Positions 1 through 14,000 of a stretch of 64,000 nt of DNA are shown here, piece after piece. The position numbers were made by a program, and so were the translations under genes. Numbering within the stretch: the first letter of the stretch is position 1; each line of letters starts with the position of its first letter. The stretch comes from Delphinus delphis. Taxonomy: Eukaryota > Chordata > Mammalia > Artiodactyla > Delphinidae. Below the pieces are notes generated by a model. It was not told where the DNA came from. It saw only the letters and a program-made list of their open reading frames with translations, and did no database searches. The stretch lies in the NCBI RefSeq assembly GCF_949987515.2, contig NC_082694.2:45532451-45596450 (forward strand). Reading direction: 5' to 3'.

Positions 1-2043
1 TTTGAGATTTTTCTTGTTTCTTGAGGTAGGCTTGTATAGCTATAAACTTCCCTCTTAGAACTGCTTTTGCTGCATCCCATAGGTTTTGGATCGTCGTGTT
101 TTCAGTGTCATTTTTCTCTAGGAATTTTCTGACTTCCTCTTTGGTTTCTTCAGTGATCTCTTGGTTATTTAGTAAGGTATTGCTTAGCCTCCATGTGTTT
201 GTGTTTTTTACGTTTTTTTCCCTGTAATTCATTTGTAATCTCATAGCGTTGTGGTCAGAAAACATGCTTGATATGATTTCAGTTTTCTTAAATTTACTGA
301 GGCTTGATTTGTGACCCAAGATGTGATCTGTCCTGGAGAATGTTCCATGAGCACTTAAGAAGGAAGTGTAATCTGCTGTTTTTGGATGGAATGTCCTATA
401 AATATCAATTAAATCTATCTGGTCTATTGTGTCATTTAAAGCTTCTGCTTCCTTATTTATTTTCATTTTGGATGATCTTTCCATTGGTGTTAGGTGTTAA
501 AGTCCCCCACTATTATTGTGTTACTGTCGATTTCCTCTTTTATAGCTGTTAGCAGATGCCCTATGTATTGTGGTGCTATGTTGGGTGCATATATATTTAT
601 AATTGTTATATCTTCTTCTTGGATTGATCCCTTGATCATTATGTAGTGTCCTTCCTTGTCTCTTGTAACATTCTTTATTTTAAAATCTATTTTATGTGAT
701 ATGAGTATTGCTGCTCCAGCTTTCTTTTGATTTCCATTTGCATGGAATATCTTTTTCCATCCCCTCACTTTCAGTCTGTATGTGTCCCTAGGTCTGAAGT
801 GGGTCCCTTGTAGACAGCATATATATGGGTCTTCTTTTTGTATCCATTCAATGAGCCTGTGTCTTTTGGTTGGAGCATTTCATCCATTCACGTTTAAGGT
901 AATTATCGGTATGTATGTTCCTATGACCATTTTCTTAATTGTTTTGGGTTTGTTTTTGTAGGTGCTTTTCTTCTCTTGTGTTTCCCACTTAGAGAAGTTC
1001 CTATAGCGGTTGTTGTAAAGCTGGTTTGGTGGTGCTGATTTCTCTTAGCTTTTGCTTGTCTGTAAAGCTTTTGATTCCTCCACTGAACCTGAATGAGATC
1101 CTTGCCGGGTAGAGTAATCTTGGTTGTAGGTTCTTCCCTTTCACCACTTTAAGTATATCATGCCACTCCCTTCTGGCTTGTAGAGTTTCTGCTGAGAAAT
1201 CAGCTGTTAACCTTATGGGAGTTCCCTTGTATATTATTTGTCGTTTTTCCCTTGCTGCTTTCAGTAATTTTTCTTTGTCTTTAATTTTTGCCAATTTGAT
1301 TACTATGTGTCTCGGCATGTTTCTCCTTGGGTTTATCCTGTATGGGACTCCCTGCGCTTCCTGGACTTGGGTGGCTATTTCCTTTCCCATGTTAGGGAGG
1401 TTTTTAACTATAAGCTCTTTAAATATTTCCTCTGGTCCTTTCTCTCTCTCTTCTCCTTCTGGGATCCCTATAATGCAAATGTTGTTGCGTTTAATGTTGT
1501 CCCAGAGGTCTGTTAGGCTGTCTTCATTTATTTTCATTCTTTTTTGTTTTCTCTGTTCTGCAGCAGTGAATTTCACCATTCTGTCTTCTAGGTCACTTAT
1601 CCGTTCTTCTGCCTCAGTTATTCTGCTATTGATTGCTTCTAGTGTAGTTTTCATTTCAGTTATTGTATTGTTCATCTCTGTTTGTTCTTTAATTCTTCTA
1701 GGTCTTTGTTAAACATTTCTTGCATCTTCTCGATCTTTGCCTCCATTCTTTTTCCGAGGTCCTGGATCATCTTCACTATTATTATTCTGAATTCTTTTTC
1801 TGGAAGGTTTCCTATCTCTACTTCATTTAGTTGTTTTTCTGGGGCTTTATCTTGTTCCTTCATCTGGTACATAGCCCTCTGCCTTTTCATCTTGTCTCTC
1901 TTTCTGTGAATGTGGTTTTTGTTCCACCAGCTACAGGACTGTAGTTCTTCTTGCTTCTGCTGCCTGCCCTCTGGTTGATGTGGCTATCTATGAGGCTTGT
2001 GCAAGTTTCCTGATGGGAGGGACTGGTGGTGGGTAGCGCTCCA
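1..2043 (-). mobile_element. L1 retrotransposon, 5' portion, minus strand, runs off left edge
   Basis: This is an L1 of the cetartiodactyl type, in the same orientation as ERLEC1, inside intron 8. The end near 2043 is cut within the 5' UTR, so the copy is 5'-truncated. ORF1 starts at 1890 and runs to about 1001 with one frame break near 1672-1680. It shows the coiled coil ([12 protein letters not shown]), the RNA-binding region and the basic C-terminal domain ([12 protein letters not shown]). ORF2 starts at 930, has an in-frame stop at 880-882, and then shows endonuclease sequence ([18 protein letters not shown], then IIVGDFNT). The reverse transcriptase part is beyond the window. The copy cannot be active as read. 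Confidence 0.9.
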
Positions 2044-5000
2044 TATGTAGCTTTTTAAAAATAATTTTTCTCAACTTGCAGATTAAACACATTAATTAAA
2101 GAAAAATAAACTGGTACTTCTACCTTGAAGAATAGTTAAAGTTGGACTTGTGAATCATTTTGATCAAGCTGACTTTAAGTACCTGTCAGTACTTAAACTA
2201 CTATCAAGAAGAAGATGAGAACTGAATTCCATCTCTAATCTTTCAATACATCACTTCAAATAAAATGCAGATTAAGTTTAAGATAAATTTTTCCTCCTCT
2301 CAGAATGGCAGGGTTCACAACATCCACAAAGAGTCTGGCAATACTTTCGCAGTAAGTATCCAAGAGGAAGGGGAGAAGAAGGCTTTGCAGTTAAATGTTA
2401 ATTAACCCACTATAAAGTACTAACAGCATACCAGGTATCATGCAAGGAGCTGGAAACCCCAAGTAACAAAAGCATAGTTTATTTTCCCTCCGTTTAAATG
2501 AAGAACCATAGGAAAAAGAACAAATTTTAGCCATAAAAGTGCTATAATGGAGGACTGAATAAAACACAAGACCACAGAAGAGGAAACACTGATCTCTTCC
2601 GTGGGTAATCCATTAGAAGTCATGGCTCATTTGCAAAGGAAGTGACACTGGAAGCATATCTTCAAGCATACACGTGTTGACCTTCTATTAGTTCATCAGA
2701 TATAGGGAGGGAGGGGAGAAGACAACAGAGGAAGAGGCAAAACAGTATATTCTAAGGCAAGGAGGTTGGAAAGAATGTGGTACTTTTCTGAAACTCTTAA
2801 GTTGTTCAAAATAGCTGGGATCAAGGGAATGGTGATGAGAGATGAAGCTGAAAGTAGATCACAAGTGGTCTTTTTTTTTTTTTTTTTAATCTTTTGGCCA
2901 TGCCACATGGCATGTGAGACCTTACTTCCCTGACCAGGGATTGACCTGTGCCCCCTGCATTGGCAGCGTGGAGTCTTGACCACTGGACTGCCAGGGAAGT
3001 CCCCACAAATGGCCTTGACTCTCCTTTGATAATATCATTGTATGAGCAATGATTTTATCCTGAGGTATAGATCATGTTAACTACCAAAAGATTAAATAAA
3101 TAATCAAATGTTCACTTCAGAAAGAACATTTTATCAGCTGTGTGGGAGGAATTAGAAAGAAGATGCATGAGGACATTAGTTTCTGGTCTTAGAAAATGAT
3201 GGGGTCCTGAACTAATGACAGGACAGAGTTGAAAAGCAGTCAGTGGATAACACTGATAGCACTGAGTAAATGATTAGAGTTAGAGATGAATTAAGAGATG
3301 GGTAAGAAAAATGACTCACGTTTCTGACTTGGACAACTGGGTAGAGAACACTGCTTTGAAAGCAATGGGGAAGACTACAAAAGGGTCAGTGTGAAAGAGA
3401 AAAAAATGGTTAAGTTTGAGATTACTGAAAATGTATATACATCCAATATGCAGATGAAAAGGGAAGATAGCATATCAAAAGGGAGAAGCAGCAGAGAGAG
3501 GTGGTTAAGAGGACAGGTTCTAGAATCAGACTACTTTGATTCTAATCTCTAACCCATCACTTGTCACTTCCCCTCTCTGAACCTCAGTTCCTTAACCTGT
3601 TAAGGTGGATAATAGTAAATCTTATACGCTATTGTAAGGATTAGATAATAGTTGTAAAGACTCAATACATGTTAATTATTTGATTGTGATTTGAGTTCAG
3701 GAGAAAGATCAGTGTTGCAGATGTGTATTTATAACTCATGGATGAGCTTACGTAAGGAGACTATGTACAATAAGGAGAGAAAGCAGCTATGGACAGAATC
3801 AGGGGAAGTTCAACATTTTAAGGAGCAGGAATCAGAGAAAGAACTAGTACACAAGAGATCAGAACCAGAGAGAACCAGAGATAATGACCTGTAGTAAAGA
3901 AAGAAGAAAAAGTTCAAGCTTCTAACGCTCAGCTAAGATCAAGTTATGCATATGTTCAGCAAATTTAGAAGCAAAAGATTGCTGTTGACCTTAATAAGAA
4001 CAGTTTAAGAAGAATGATAGAAATATGGTTTGATAATAAATAGCAATGAGCTGAAGAATAAATAAAGCATTAGGAGATGGGCTGCAGTCTATTTTTTCAA
4101 GAGGCTTAGCTGGTAAATCCAGTTAACTAGCTAAAAATTAAACTTAACTGAAATGAACAGGATGGCAAACTTTAAAATACTATGGAATCATGGGGGACTT
4201 TCTTGGTGGTCCAGTGGTTAAGAATCTGCCTTCCAATGCAGGGGACATGGGTTCAGTCCCTGGTTGGGGAACTAAGATCCCACATGCCATGGGATAACAA
4301 AGACTGCATGCCAAAATACTGAGCCCATGTACCGCAACTATTGAGCCCGTGCGCTCTGGAGCCCATGTGCCACAACTAGAGAGAAGCCCATGCTCTGCAA
4401 TGAAAGATCCCGCAAGCCGCAGTGAAGATCCCGCGTGCTGCAACTAAGACCCAATGCAGCCAAATTAATAAAAAAGAAAATTATGGAATCATGAGTGTAA
4501 GAGAATGCTAAAATAGTTTCTGAGAAGTATTAGAATAAGGAAAAGAATTAAAATCAAAAGAATTGGAATTGACAATTTTGAGTCAGGAAAATAAATGACT
4601 ACTACTATACTACAGAAATCATTAAAATACTGATATATGCTCTGAAATTTGGAAAAGGAAGCACTGAAAGAAATACTGTTAGATAATTCTCATACCTCTT
4701 TATTTCTCCTAAAAGGCACCCTCAGTATTTCTTCCTGCTGTTCCAACTGTCTCAGGGTGAGGGGTTTAAATGGTGATCCTGGTAGTGACTGGCAAAATAT
4801 GTCATTCACAGGAGATGCTCTGAATCTATTCAGTGAGAACAAAGCATTAAACCTAAGCAAACGACACTTTAAAGCATGTGTGCATTTCATGTTTAAAATA
4901 TTAAATCCACATCCTACCTATATTTAGGATGACTGCACAAGAGTGGTGTCAAAATGACAACTTCATATTCACAAGTTGTAACTTCAGCTACTGAAAGAAT

Positions 5001-8000
5001 TTCATGCTTAGATTCAGGATGACATATGTACATCACAGTACTTGATCTGGGCCGGTTCTGTTTCAAACTACAAGGTGTACCATTTCCCATTCCCACTGGA
5101 TAGTAGGGTGTCATCTGACCTTCGATATTTTTAGTGGGAATCTTAAAAAAAGAGTATAAGACAGACTTTTCATTAGAAATAGAGGTGGGGTGAGGATGGA
5201 GAAGCACTTATTCTGAAAGGAAGAAAACTACATTTTATTCATAAACTAACATTTATAAAGGTAACATTTCTGTACTTTCTATAAGCTCTCCCTCTACTAT
5301 TCTTTTCATTCATATTCTTATTTGAGCAAATACATATTTTCAGAGCTAATTTAATACAGAATAAAAGAAAATTTTTATTTGGTGCTAAAATTAAGATGTA
5401 CACTTACATAAAAAAGGCTATAATAACATAATTAATATGAATTATTTTCAAAAGTTCTAAATAAAGTGACTAAGATAAAATATAGAAACTTACTATACTT
5501 GGGCTGGTCAGAGCTTTCTTCACTAAACTCTCAAGTGAATGCCTATGTTAGAATTTAGATTCTAGAGATTTGAAGTTTGATTTGTCAAAAAGTAGGGCTA
5601 CAGAGTTAACACTATGTTCTAAAACAGGAATCTAAATATTGTGCTGGTTCACTGATCTGCTTACTCTTCTTCCCTGTTATTAACAGACATACTTCTCAGC
5701 ATATAAACTCCCGTACAAATCCATTCATGGCCAGCAAAAGACAGATGAAGGAATTTTCACGGAATGGGGGAATAAAGGAGATCACCCCAGAAGACAAGGA
5801 TTATTAAGGAGTTAGCTCCCATACTTTTATCGACATAAACACAAGAAGAATTAAATGGAAGGGCTTTAAAAGATATTGTTAATATCATCTCCAAGCAAGC
5901 TCTTTGGAGGCAGGGAGCTCATCTTGTATCACTTCGGTCCCAAAACAGGCAATAAATAAATGTTTCCAGGGGAAAGTATTTTGAGATTTCTTGTATGCTA
6001 GTTTCATCCTAGTGTCTAGAATTAGAAAATCCTGGGTTAAAATCCAAGCTTTGCATTCACTAGCCTTATGACTTTGACCAAATTTCAGTTTTTGTCATTC
6101 ATAAAAGTAGAATAATAATATATACTCAAAGGCTGTAGGGAGAATTAAGCATTACCCTTTGTTACATGCCTGGCACAGCATCTGGCTTATGAATTGGGGC
6201 TCAAAAAATGTTAGTTTTCTTCCCTTACCCTTTTCTTCCTCTTCCTTGATCATTTCACACTTTGAATTCCATCTTGCTATCCTCCAGAGCCAAAAATATT
6301 TTGAGATATTTTATCTCAAAGGTAGTCTGTAAAATTAAAACCTTTTAAAATAGCAATGCTGTGTGTGTCTATGCATAGCTTACCAACTCCCCCAAAGCCA
6401 CTCTTTTAAGTTATGGGCATCCCTTTTAAGTAATCTTTAAGGCCTTTTGCCGTTTAACTTTACTTCTAATAAAAGAATCATTATGGTATGAAACCATTTA
6501 TAGAAATGTCCTCTACCAATAAGTTATTTAACTTTATGGAAATTCTTAGGATTCATAAAGCATTCCTTGAACCACAGGGGCATTTAAAAACTGTAACTGG
6601 TCACCCTAAGGAATAGTTCTTTTTAAACAATCCTATTTTTCAGTCATCAATTATGCATTCACATTCAATAAGCATTCATGAAGGGCCTACATTATGTCTG
6701 GCACTCTGCTTTGCACTGTGGGGTAAAGAGAAAAAAGACAGTCCCTGCTTTTAAGATGCTTGCAGTCTGGTAGCTTGTTATTTACATTTATGATTTATCT
6801 GTTTTACCCATAGGAAATAGGGTCCAAACAACAGAAAAAAATGCAAAAGCTCCAATGTTGAACAGAGGGAAAGAACCACTGCGAAGCACAGAAGTGATAT
6901 AATGCTGTTATAGAAACTTTCCCAGACACATCTTCGATAAATTCATTTATTTTTGTATGATCTTAAAGTAAATAAAAGTATTATAGCATAACTTTTCTCA
7001 TAAAAATCTAACATATTGCAAATTTTCTTTGACTAAATCCTTTGAGGTAGTTGAGAGATAAAGAACACATGGCTATATTCTGTCAATTAAGTTTTATAAA
7101 TTCATGTCTAACAATAGATGTTAAGACTGAAAATCACCAATTATCACTTGCCTCTTTTGATTTTTCCTTTTCTTCCGCTTCTTGTTCTGTGGATTAATAC
7201 AAAAGTAAGTTAAATAATGACCAGTGACTTATATACAAGATATAAATGACTAAGTTTTCATCAACTTTGTAATCTTAAACTTCTTTCTAAAGAAAACCTG
7301 GACTTCCCTGGTGGTGCAGTGGTTAAGAATCCACCTGCCAGTGCAGGGGACACGGGTCTGGTCCCTGGTCTGGGAAGATCCCACATGCCGTGGAGCAACT
7401 AAGCTCGTGTGCCACAACTACTGAGCCTGTGCTCTAGAGCCCGTGAGCCACAACTACTGAGCCTGCGTGCCTAGAGCCCGTGCTCCGCAACAAGAGAAGC
7501 CACCGCAATGAGAAGCTTGAGCCCCGCAATGAAGAGTAGCTCCCGCTCACCGCAACTAGAGAAAAGTCTGCGCACAGCAACAAAGACCCAACACAGCCAA
7601 TAAATAAATAAATTAAATTAAATAAAAATAAGACCCAAAACATACACATACTTTTAGCTAGATTCCTTGAAATGGTTTCTTTTGAAAGAACAGTCATATT
7701 TAATCATTACATCTTTATTTAGGAAATACTCTATTTGAGGCATAAGAACTGGCCACGACAGTTTTCTTCTGAAGTGTTTTTATCTCAGTGAAAGGTTTAA
7801 TCTTAAATGAGTTGACCAATTTGAATAATATAGATGAATAAAAATATTTCATAATTTGAGGGATACATCTACATGTCTATTTCCATATATAAAAAGTTGT
7901 TTAAACCAAGCAAAAGACTAACACTATATAAATATAACACTGATATGTATGGCTCACCAGATTTTAAAAATTTATTAATAGGTAGAAAAAAAGCATAATG

Positions 8001-11000
8001 TTTGCTAAAACAGAAAGTAATGAAAAGATCTCTTTGAAAAAGTTTTCTATGGGATTGTTCAGAAGTTTATTTTAGTGTTTTAAAATTCATACAGTCTCCA
8101 AGAAAATCTTTTAAATTCCAATTTGAACATATACTTTAAACCAAATACCAGCATTACTACTAAATCACTCTGTAGAAACAAACCTTTTTCGGATAGAAGA
8201 TTCTTAGCCAACATATTCCCAAGGTAGTACTCGTGAATATTTACTTTCTATATTTAAAAATAAAATAAAAATATAGTAAGTATTTGGCAAATACATTTTT
8301 AAAGAATACAGTTTAAAACCATCCACCTCATTATTAAAGTTTTCATTTTATAATGTTCTACATTTCATATTTTGAAGAAAAAAATACCTGACCACTTTCT
8401 TTCTCTTCATGGTACTGCCGAATGTGTTTTCCGTGACATACTTCGTAAGTCCAATAAGACTCAATCTAAGACAGATGGATGTATTTATGTACAAAAGCCA
8501 CACAACTCAACTGAATTCCTTTTTGATATTTTCAGCAACTGAAGATTTCTCTGAAGATTTACAGCAAGCTTTCATTAAATGAAAGTTATTATTATGCCTC
8601 AGAAAACATGAAATTACTGAAGCTTATTCATTGTTTTCACTAATTAGCTAAATGTGAAAATTCTATGAAGGAAATAGGTCTAAATATACCTGGGGTCTAC
8701 AATAAACACCTGGCCAAGGGATCATTTTTTACACAGCCTAAAAAAATAACCATGAGCAGTTTTTATTAAAATTGTATATAAAGAAACTTTCTTTTGATCT
8801 GAAAAACATTCAAAGCAGTTTGGTGATATTATTTGATAATTGATATTATTGGGTGTTTGCTGCATATACTATACAGGAATTTAAATGAACAAAATACTAT
8901 TAAGCAACAGTTTAGTTTTACAACTAACTTAAAATGTGATACAACATAATAAAGTAAAAAGAAACAGAGAATTATTTTCAAGGGCCTATTGGCTGCTGGA
9001 AATTTATTTTCTAGTTATCAAGTGAACATAAAATACATACTCTGTAGGAACAACTGCTCTGTTTAAATAGTGGCTCCAATAGCTCTCTTGGATTTGGGCC
9101 TTTATAATCCTTTTCTTCTTCCTATGAAAGAATTAGAGTTTAATACAATTATTCTGGAACTTCACCCAACTCTGCTGTTTAGGTATTAACTCATTGGTCA
9201 AACCACAAATGCTTGGAAATAAAAGGGGGAAAAAAGTCAAAACCTTTAATAAGATCCTATGGCATGCCACTTCTTTCAAAAGAATTGAAGTATATGCAGC
9301 AACATGGATGGACCTAGAGATTTTCGTACTGAGTGAAGTAAGTCAGACAGAGAAAGACAACTATCATATAATATCACTTATATGCGGAATCTAAAAAAAA
9401 AATGGTACACATGAACTTATTTACAAAACAAAATAGTCACATATGTAGAAAATAAATTTATGGCTACCAGGAGGAAAGCGGTGGGGTGAGGGATAAATTG
9501 GGGGATTGGAATTGACATATACACATTACTATATATAAAATAGATAACTAATAAGGACCTACTATATAGCATAGGGAACTCTACTCAATACTCTGTAATG
9601 ACCTATATGGGAAAGGAATCTGAAAAAGAGTAGATATGTATATCTGTATACATATATCTGTATGTATATATACATATATATATATACATATATATACACA
9701 TACATATATACATATATCTGTATGTATATGTATAACTGATTCACTTTGCTGTACACCTGAAACTAACACAACATTGTAAATCAACTATAATCCAAAAGAA
9801 AAAGAATTGAAGTATAAAATATGGAGCCATAGAATAATCTTCCATTCTTTCTTCTCTTAGAAAAAGGTTAAGTATCAGTTTCCTGAACAATTCTTATAAA
9901 CCTACTTCAGAATTATTAAATGCTTGTATCCAAACAAATTCTATCTATGAAAGCCTCAGAATAGTTGAATCTTATAGAATACACTGGAAAGTTTTAATAT
10001 ACTTCTCAGTTTTCCATATATTTTTACATTTCAGACTTGAATGCCATAAATACGTGTGTAATTGCATATGTGTGTATTTGTGTCTTAAGGTGGTTTAAAA
10101 CAAGATAGCTGTCTTTCACAGATTTTAAGTCTGAACAAAACCTAAGAAACCTAAACTCACTGAGTTTAATACTTCCATTTTACAGATTGTGAAAATATTA
10201 TGTAATTAGCTCAATAAACGTATTGAGTGGAGGAACTGAGTTTCAAATTTGTTCAAGGCTCCACAGCTAACTATAGCCTATACCTCAGCCTCCTGGCTCC
10301 TAGGCTGGTGTCCTTTCCATTTTACCATGCTGCCTCTCGTGTTTCATCTTGAAAGAAGTAATTGCCTTGAAGGATGGATAAGAGGCAGTTAGGGCATTTT
10401 AGGTGGAAGAAACGGGCATGAGCTAAGGTAGTAAGAAAGCACAAGGTACCTATAGATTTACTTATTAGCAATTCTTTATAAAAAATGTCACATACACATT
10501 TAAAATTTTATCTTGTTTCAAAACCTTCATTTCTATAAAAGAAAACATCCATGGAGTTAGATTTTCATCTAAAACATTAATAACTGGTTGCTAGTTTTTC
10601 CAAGTTGAACTGTAAAACTCAAAGAATTCAGGAATAATAAGGATTACTAACATTGTAAATCACTATACTTCAATAAAAAAGTGATTACTATATTTTTAGT
10701 AAGACAGGATAATTGAGAAACCTGTCACTCAATTTTATTTTAAGGTATGGAGTTGCAATGTTTTAAATAAATATCTTTGGTGACAGGGATTATCAATGTA
10801 TTTATAAAAACTTACCTCATCACCACTTGTCACAAGGGGAAGAATGCATTTATATTTTTCTTTATGTGTAGTTGTCATGATGACATAATTATCTTCTTTA
10901 TACAGAACTCCAGTTGTAGGCTAGAAATAGAACAAAAAAATGTACATTACTTTAGCTGATTAAACTGAACTATACTAACTTACAGTCCCAGGTTAAACTA

Positions 11001-14000
11001 ATTCATCACTTCAACAGGATTTTTAAACATACTTGCAAAGGCAGGGAAAAGATTCTACATATTTTTTAATGACAAAATGAAGATGACAAACTTTATCCTG
11101 GTGTTACAATGTAACAGAAAAATAAGGAACAAAAATAAAGTTTGGAGTAAAAAGAAAAAAGTAGTAATGCAACAGACTGAAGTTATAATACAGATTAAAA
11201 AGCAGTAAGAGGTGTCAATGTTCATGGATACATCATCACTGAATACTTATTACTCCTACTAACAGTTACCACCTATATATGAGAATTTACAGCACTTTAT
11301 AAACATACTCTCAATTCTGTTGGATGGGACACCTGAACATAATATAATGTAGTAGTTTTCATATTTGGATAACATATGGTCTTTACTGCAACTACTCAAT
11401 TCTGCACTGTAGGAAGTAAGTGCACAGGCAATATGTAAATGAAAAAGCATGGTTGTATTCTGAGAAAACAAACAGCTTTACAAAAATAAAGTTTGGAGTG
11501 GGCCAGCCCAAAGGTATAGTTTGCGGATTCATGGTATATATCAACAAAACTATCCTTAAAGCGGTCTACAGTATAAAACCAAACAAATTCACAAATCAAA
11601 ATGAACCAATGTAATTCAAATGAACATTTCAATTAATATAACTGATATTATTTAACTAAAAAGAAATCTCTGCTTTGTGATAGCAAATATGTCACTAACT
11701 ACTAAGGCAGAAGTTTTCAAAGTCTATGAGAGGTGTTCTCTGACAATTCAATTCTCTCTTAACTTTTCTCTTCTTACAGCATTGTAAACCCATTATACTA
11801 TTTGGCTATCCCTGGCAAGGAAAGAACCACCCTTATTACATATCTCTGCTCTTTTCTCAGTTTAATAAAAACAATTCCTAACTATAATAAAACCAGTACT
11901 ACTTGAAACTGATGTTATCTTAAACACAAATACAAATTAGGAGATGTTTTCCCAAGACAATAAAACAAAACAAAACAGAGCAGTAAATACTAGCTGTATT
12001 AGCTATATGACACTACCAAATTAAGTTCTTTACATTTATTGTCTGATTGATGCTCGAAGCAAGCATTGTACCCATCTCACCGAAAAGGAAACTGAAGCCC
12101 AGGGCTTAAATAATTTGTCCAAGGTAATATAGCCAGTAAGTAGCACAGCCCAGACATGAACCCTAGCAGACTGATTCCATATTCTATGTGCTCTTAACTG
12201 TTTTAACATGTTTGAACTAACTTTTGTTAACATTTTCTTAGATTACTATATAGACTCCTGGACTATGGCCAAAGATCCTTATTTAAAAGATCATCACAAG
12301 TGGAGAGAGAAATCAAAGAGATTTGAAAGTCAGAGTTGTAAAGCCAAATTTGTGATAAAGGGATCCTTAGAAACATTTATTCAGTTGAGCCAACAAACTG
12401 CTGTAAGACAAAGCACTTATAATGTCTCTCGGTGTTTTCTGGATATATTCAGAACATATGATAGTGAGTTGTACAAAGCATGACTTACATTCATTTAGCT
12501 AGCAATGGATGGCCTTGAAGTCTTAGTCTTGTCAAATCATTCCTGTACTGTAGGGAAGGTGGACAGTAGCATATGACTTAAATCTAATCCTCTCTCTATT
12601 TGTGAAGTACCTGCAACTTAATATTCAGAACTGGATTCTACAGCAATATTGACTCATTTACTAAAATATTTACCACAATGCTAACAATGGAAAAAGAAAC
12701 TGCTTGTCTAGAGCAACGGCAAAGAAAGGAAGGCAATTCTTTCTTTGTAATTAAAACTAATCTTGGGTTTTACGTCTATGTGAAGAAATTCATTCCTCTG
12801 CCTATCGCTTTTAAGGTTTAGGTAAAAGGTAACAGAAGTAGAAACCATCACTATTCTTATTTGAAGATTTGTTGTTGCTGCAAAGATTCATTTTTCATTA
12901 GTTTAGGAAGGGCTACTTTCTTCTTTGATAAAACAGACCAAGTGGCAACTCTTCTATCTGAAAACTCTTTGCTGAAATAGTGCATCACTTATTGGGATCA
13001 TGAAGTAAAAATTTTAACAAACTTTACCCTAATTTTTAATAATAGAAATTACAGGGGAAAAGTTAACCTTTTGTGATTTTCTAAGTTAAAAAATTTTTTT
13101 TGATCTACTACTAAAATGCTTCCTTCTGATTTTGTAAAACATGTTTTTACTTAAAAAAATATAATTCTGAATGCACAGAATCACAGATAGTGTAAAAAGA
13201 CTTGTTCTATATAACTTAATACCTTAAAGTATTTCTAGTGTAAGATTAGTGATTTGATAAAAATCAGATTTTAATATAATGAAACTAATCAAGGGGGGTG
13301 TGGTCTTTAAGATTAAGGAATTTAAAAAGTATCTTGGCAGGGGAGAAATTCCTAATGTTTGACATGAGTCTGTAAGAATTAAGATACAGGATGAGAGAGA
13401 AAACTATCCTTGGAGAGGCTGTAAAATAAACTCAATGGCACTACTTGTTAATATATATAACATGCTTCAAACCATGGAGTTGGTCACCATTTTTCCCAAG
13501 AGTAGTGTCTGGGGAAAGTTTTTGAGTGGGAATACATTTCTATACTTACAAAAGAAGTAGAAAGAAAATTAGACTTATTTTGTGGTTTTCCTTCGGTGAA
13601 ATTCATAAACTCTGTGAAGTAATGAATAATCGAACACTTTAATGACACAGAGATGTTATTTCAGAAGGAAAATATACACAAAAACAAAACTGACTTCTAA
13701 AAACCAGTAAAGAAAGAATATCATAATCATTAATTATTGTAAACATTTAAAAATGTACACAATTTTGGTGCTTAATACTTTTCTAAGCAAATTTGAAAGA
13801 TTATTTTTTTTTTTTTTTTTTTTTTTAGTTGTACGCGGGCCTCTCACTGTTGTGGCCTCTCCTGTTGCGGAGCACAGGCTCCGGACGCGCAGGCTCAGCG
13901 GCCATGGCTCACGGGCCCAGCCGCTCCGCGGCACGTGGGATCTTCCCGGACCGGGGCACGAACCCATGTCCCTTGCATCGGCAGGCGGACTCTCAACCAC

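Larger units (their letters stand above)
2044..4695. other. ERLEC1 intron 8, part without exons
   Basis: This is AT-rich intron DNA. I checked it on the minus strand for the expected next exon (EDLQSTKEERF...) and did not find it. It holds two CHR-type SINEs and one MIR, listed separately. Nothing else is recognised. Confidence 0.6.

Noticed and set aside
9634..9735. Possible CRISPR-like or tandem array in the TA-rich stretch
   Set aside because: It is a simple microsatellite inside an L1 tail, without spacers.
12208..12483. 91-codon open frame, plus strand
   Set aside because: It follows a MIR in ERLEC1 intron 1, has no known similarity, and its length is not surprising by chance.
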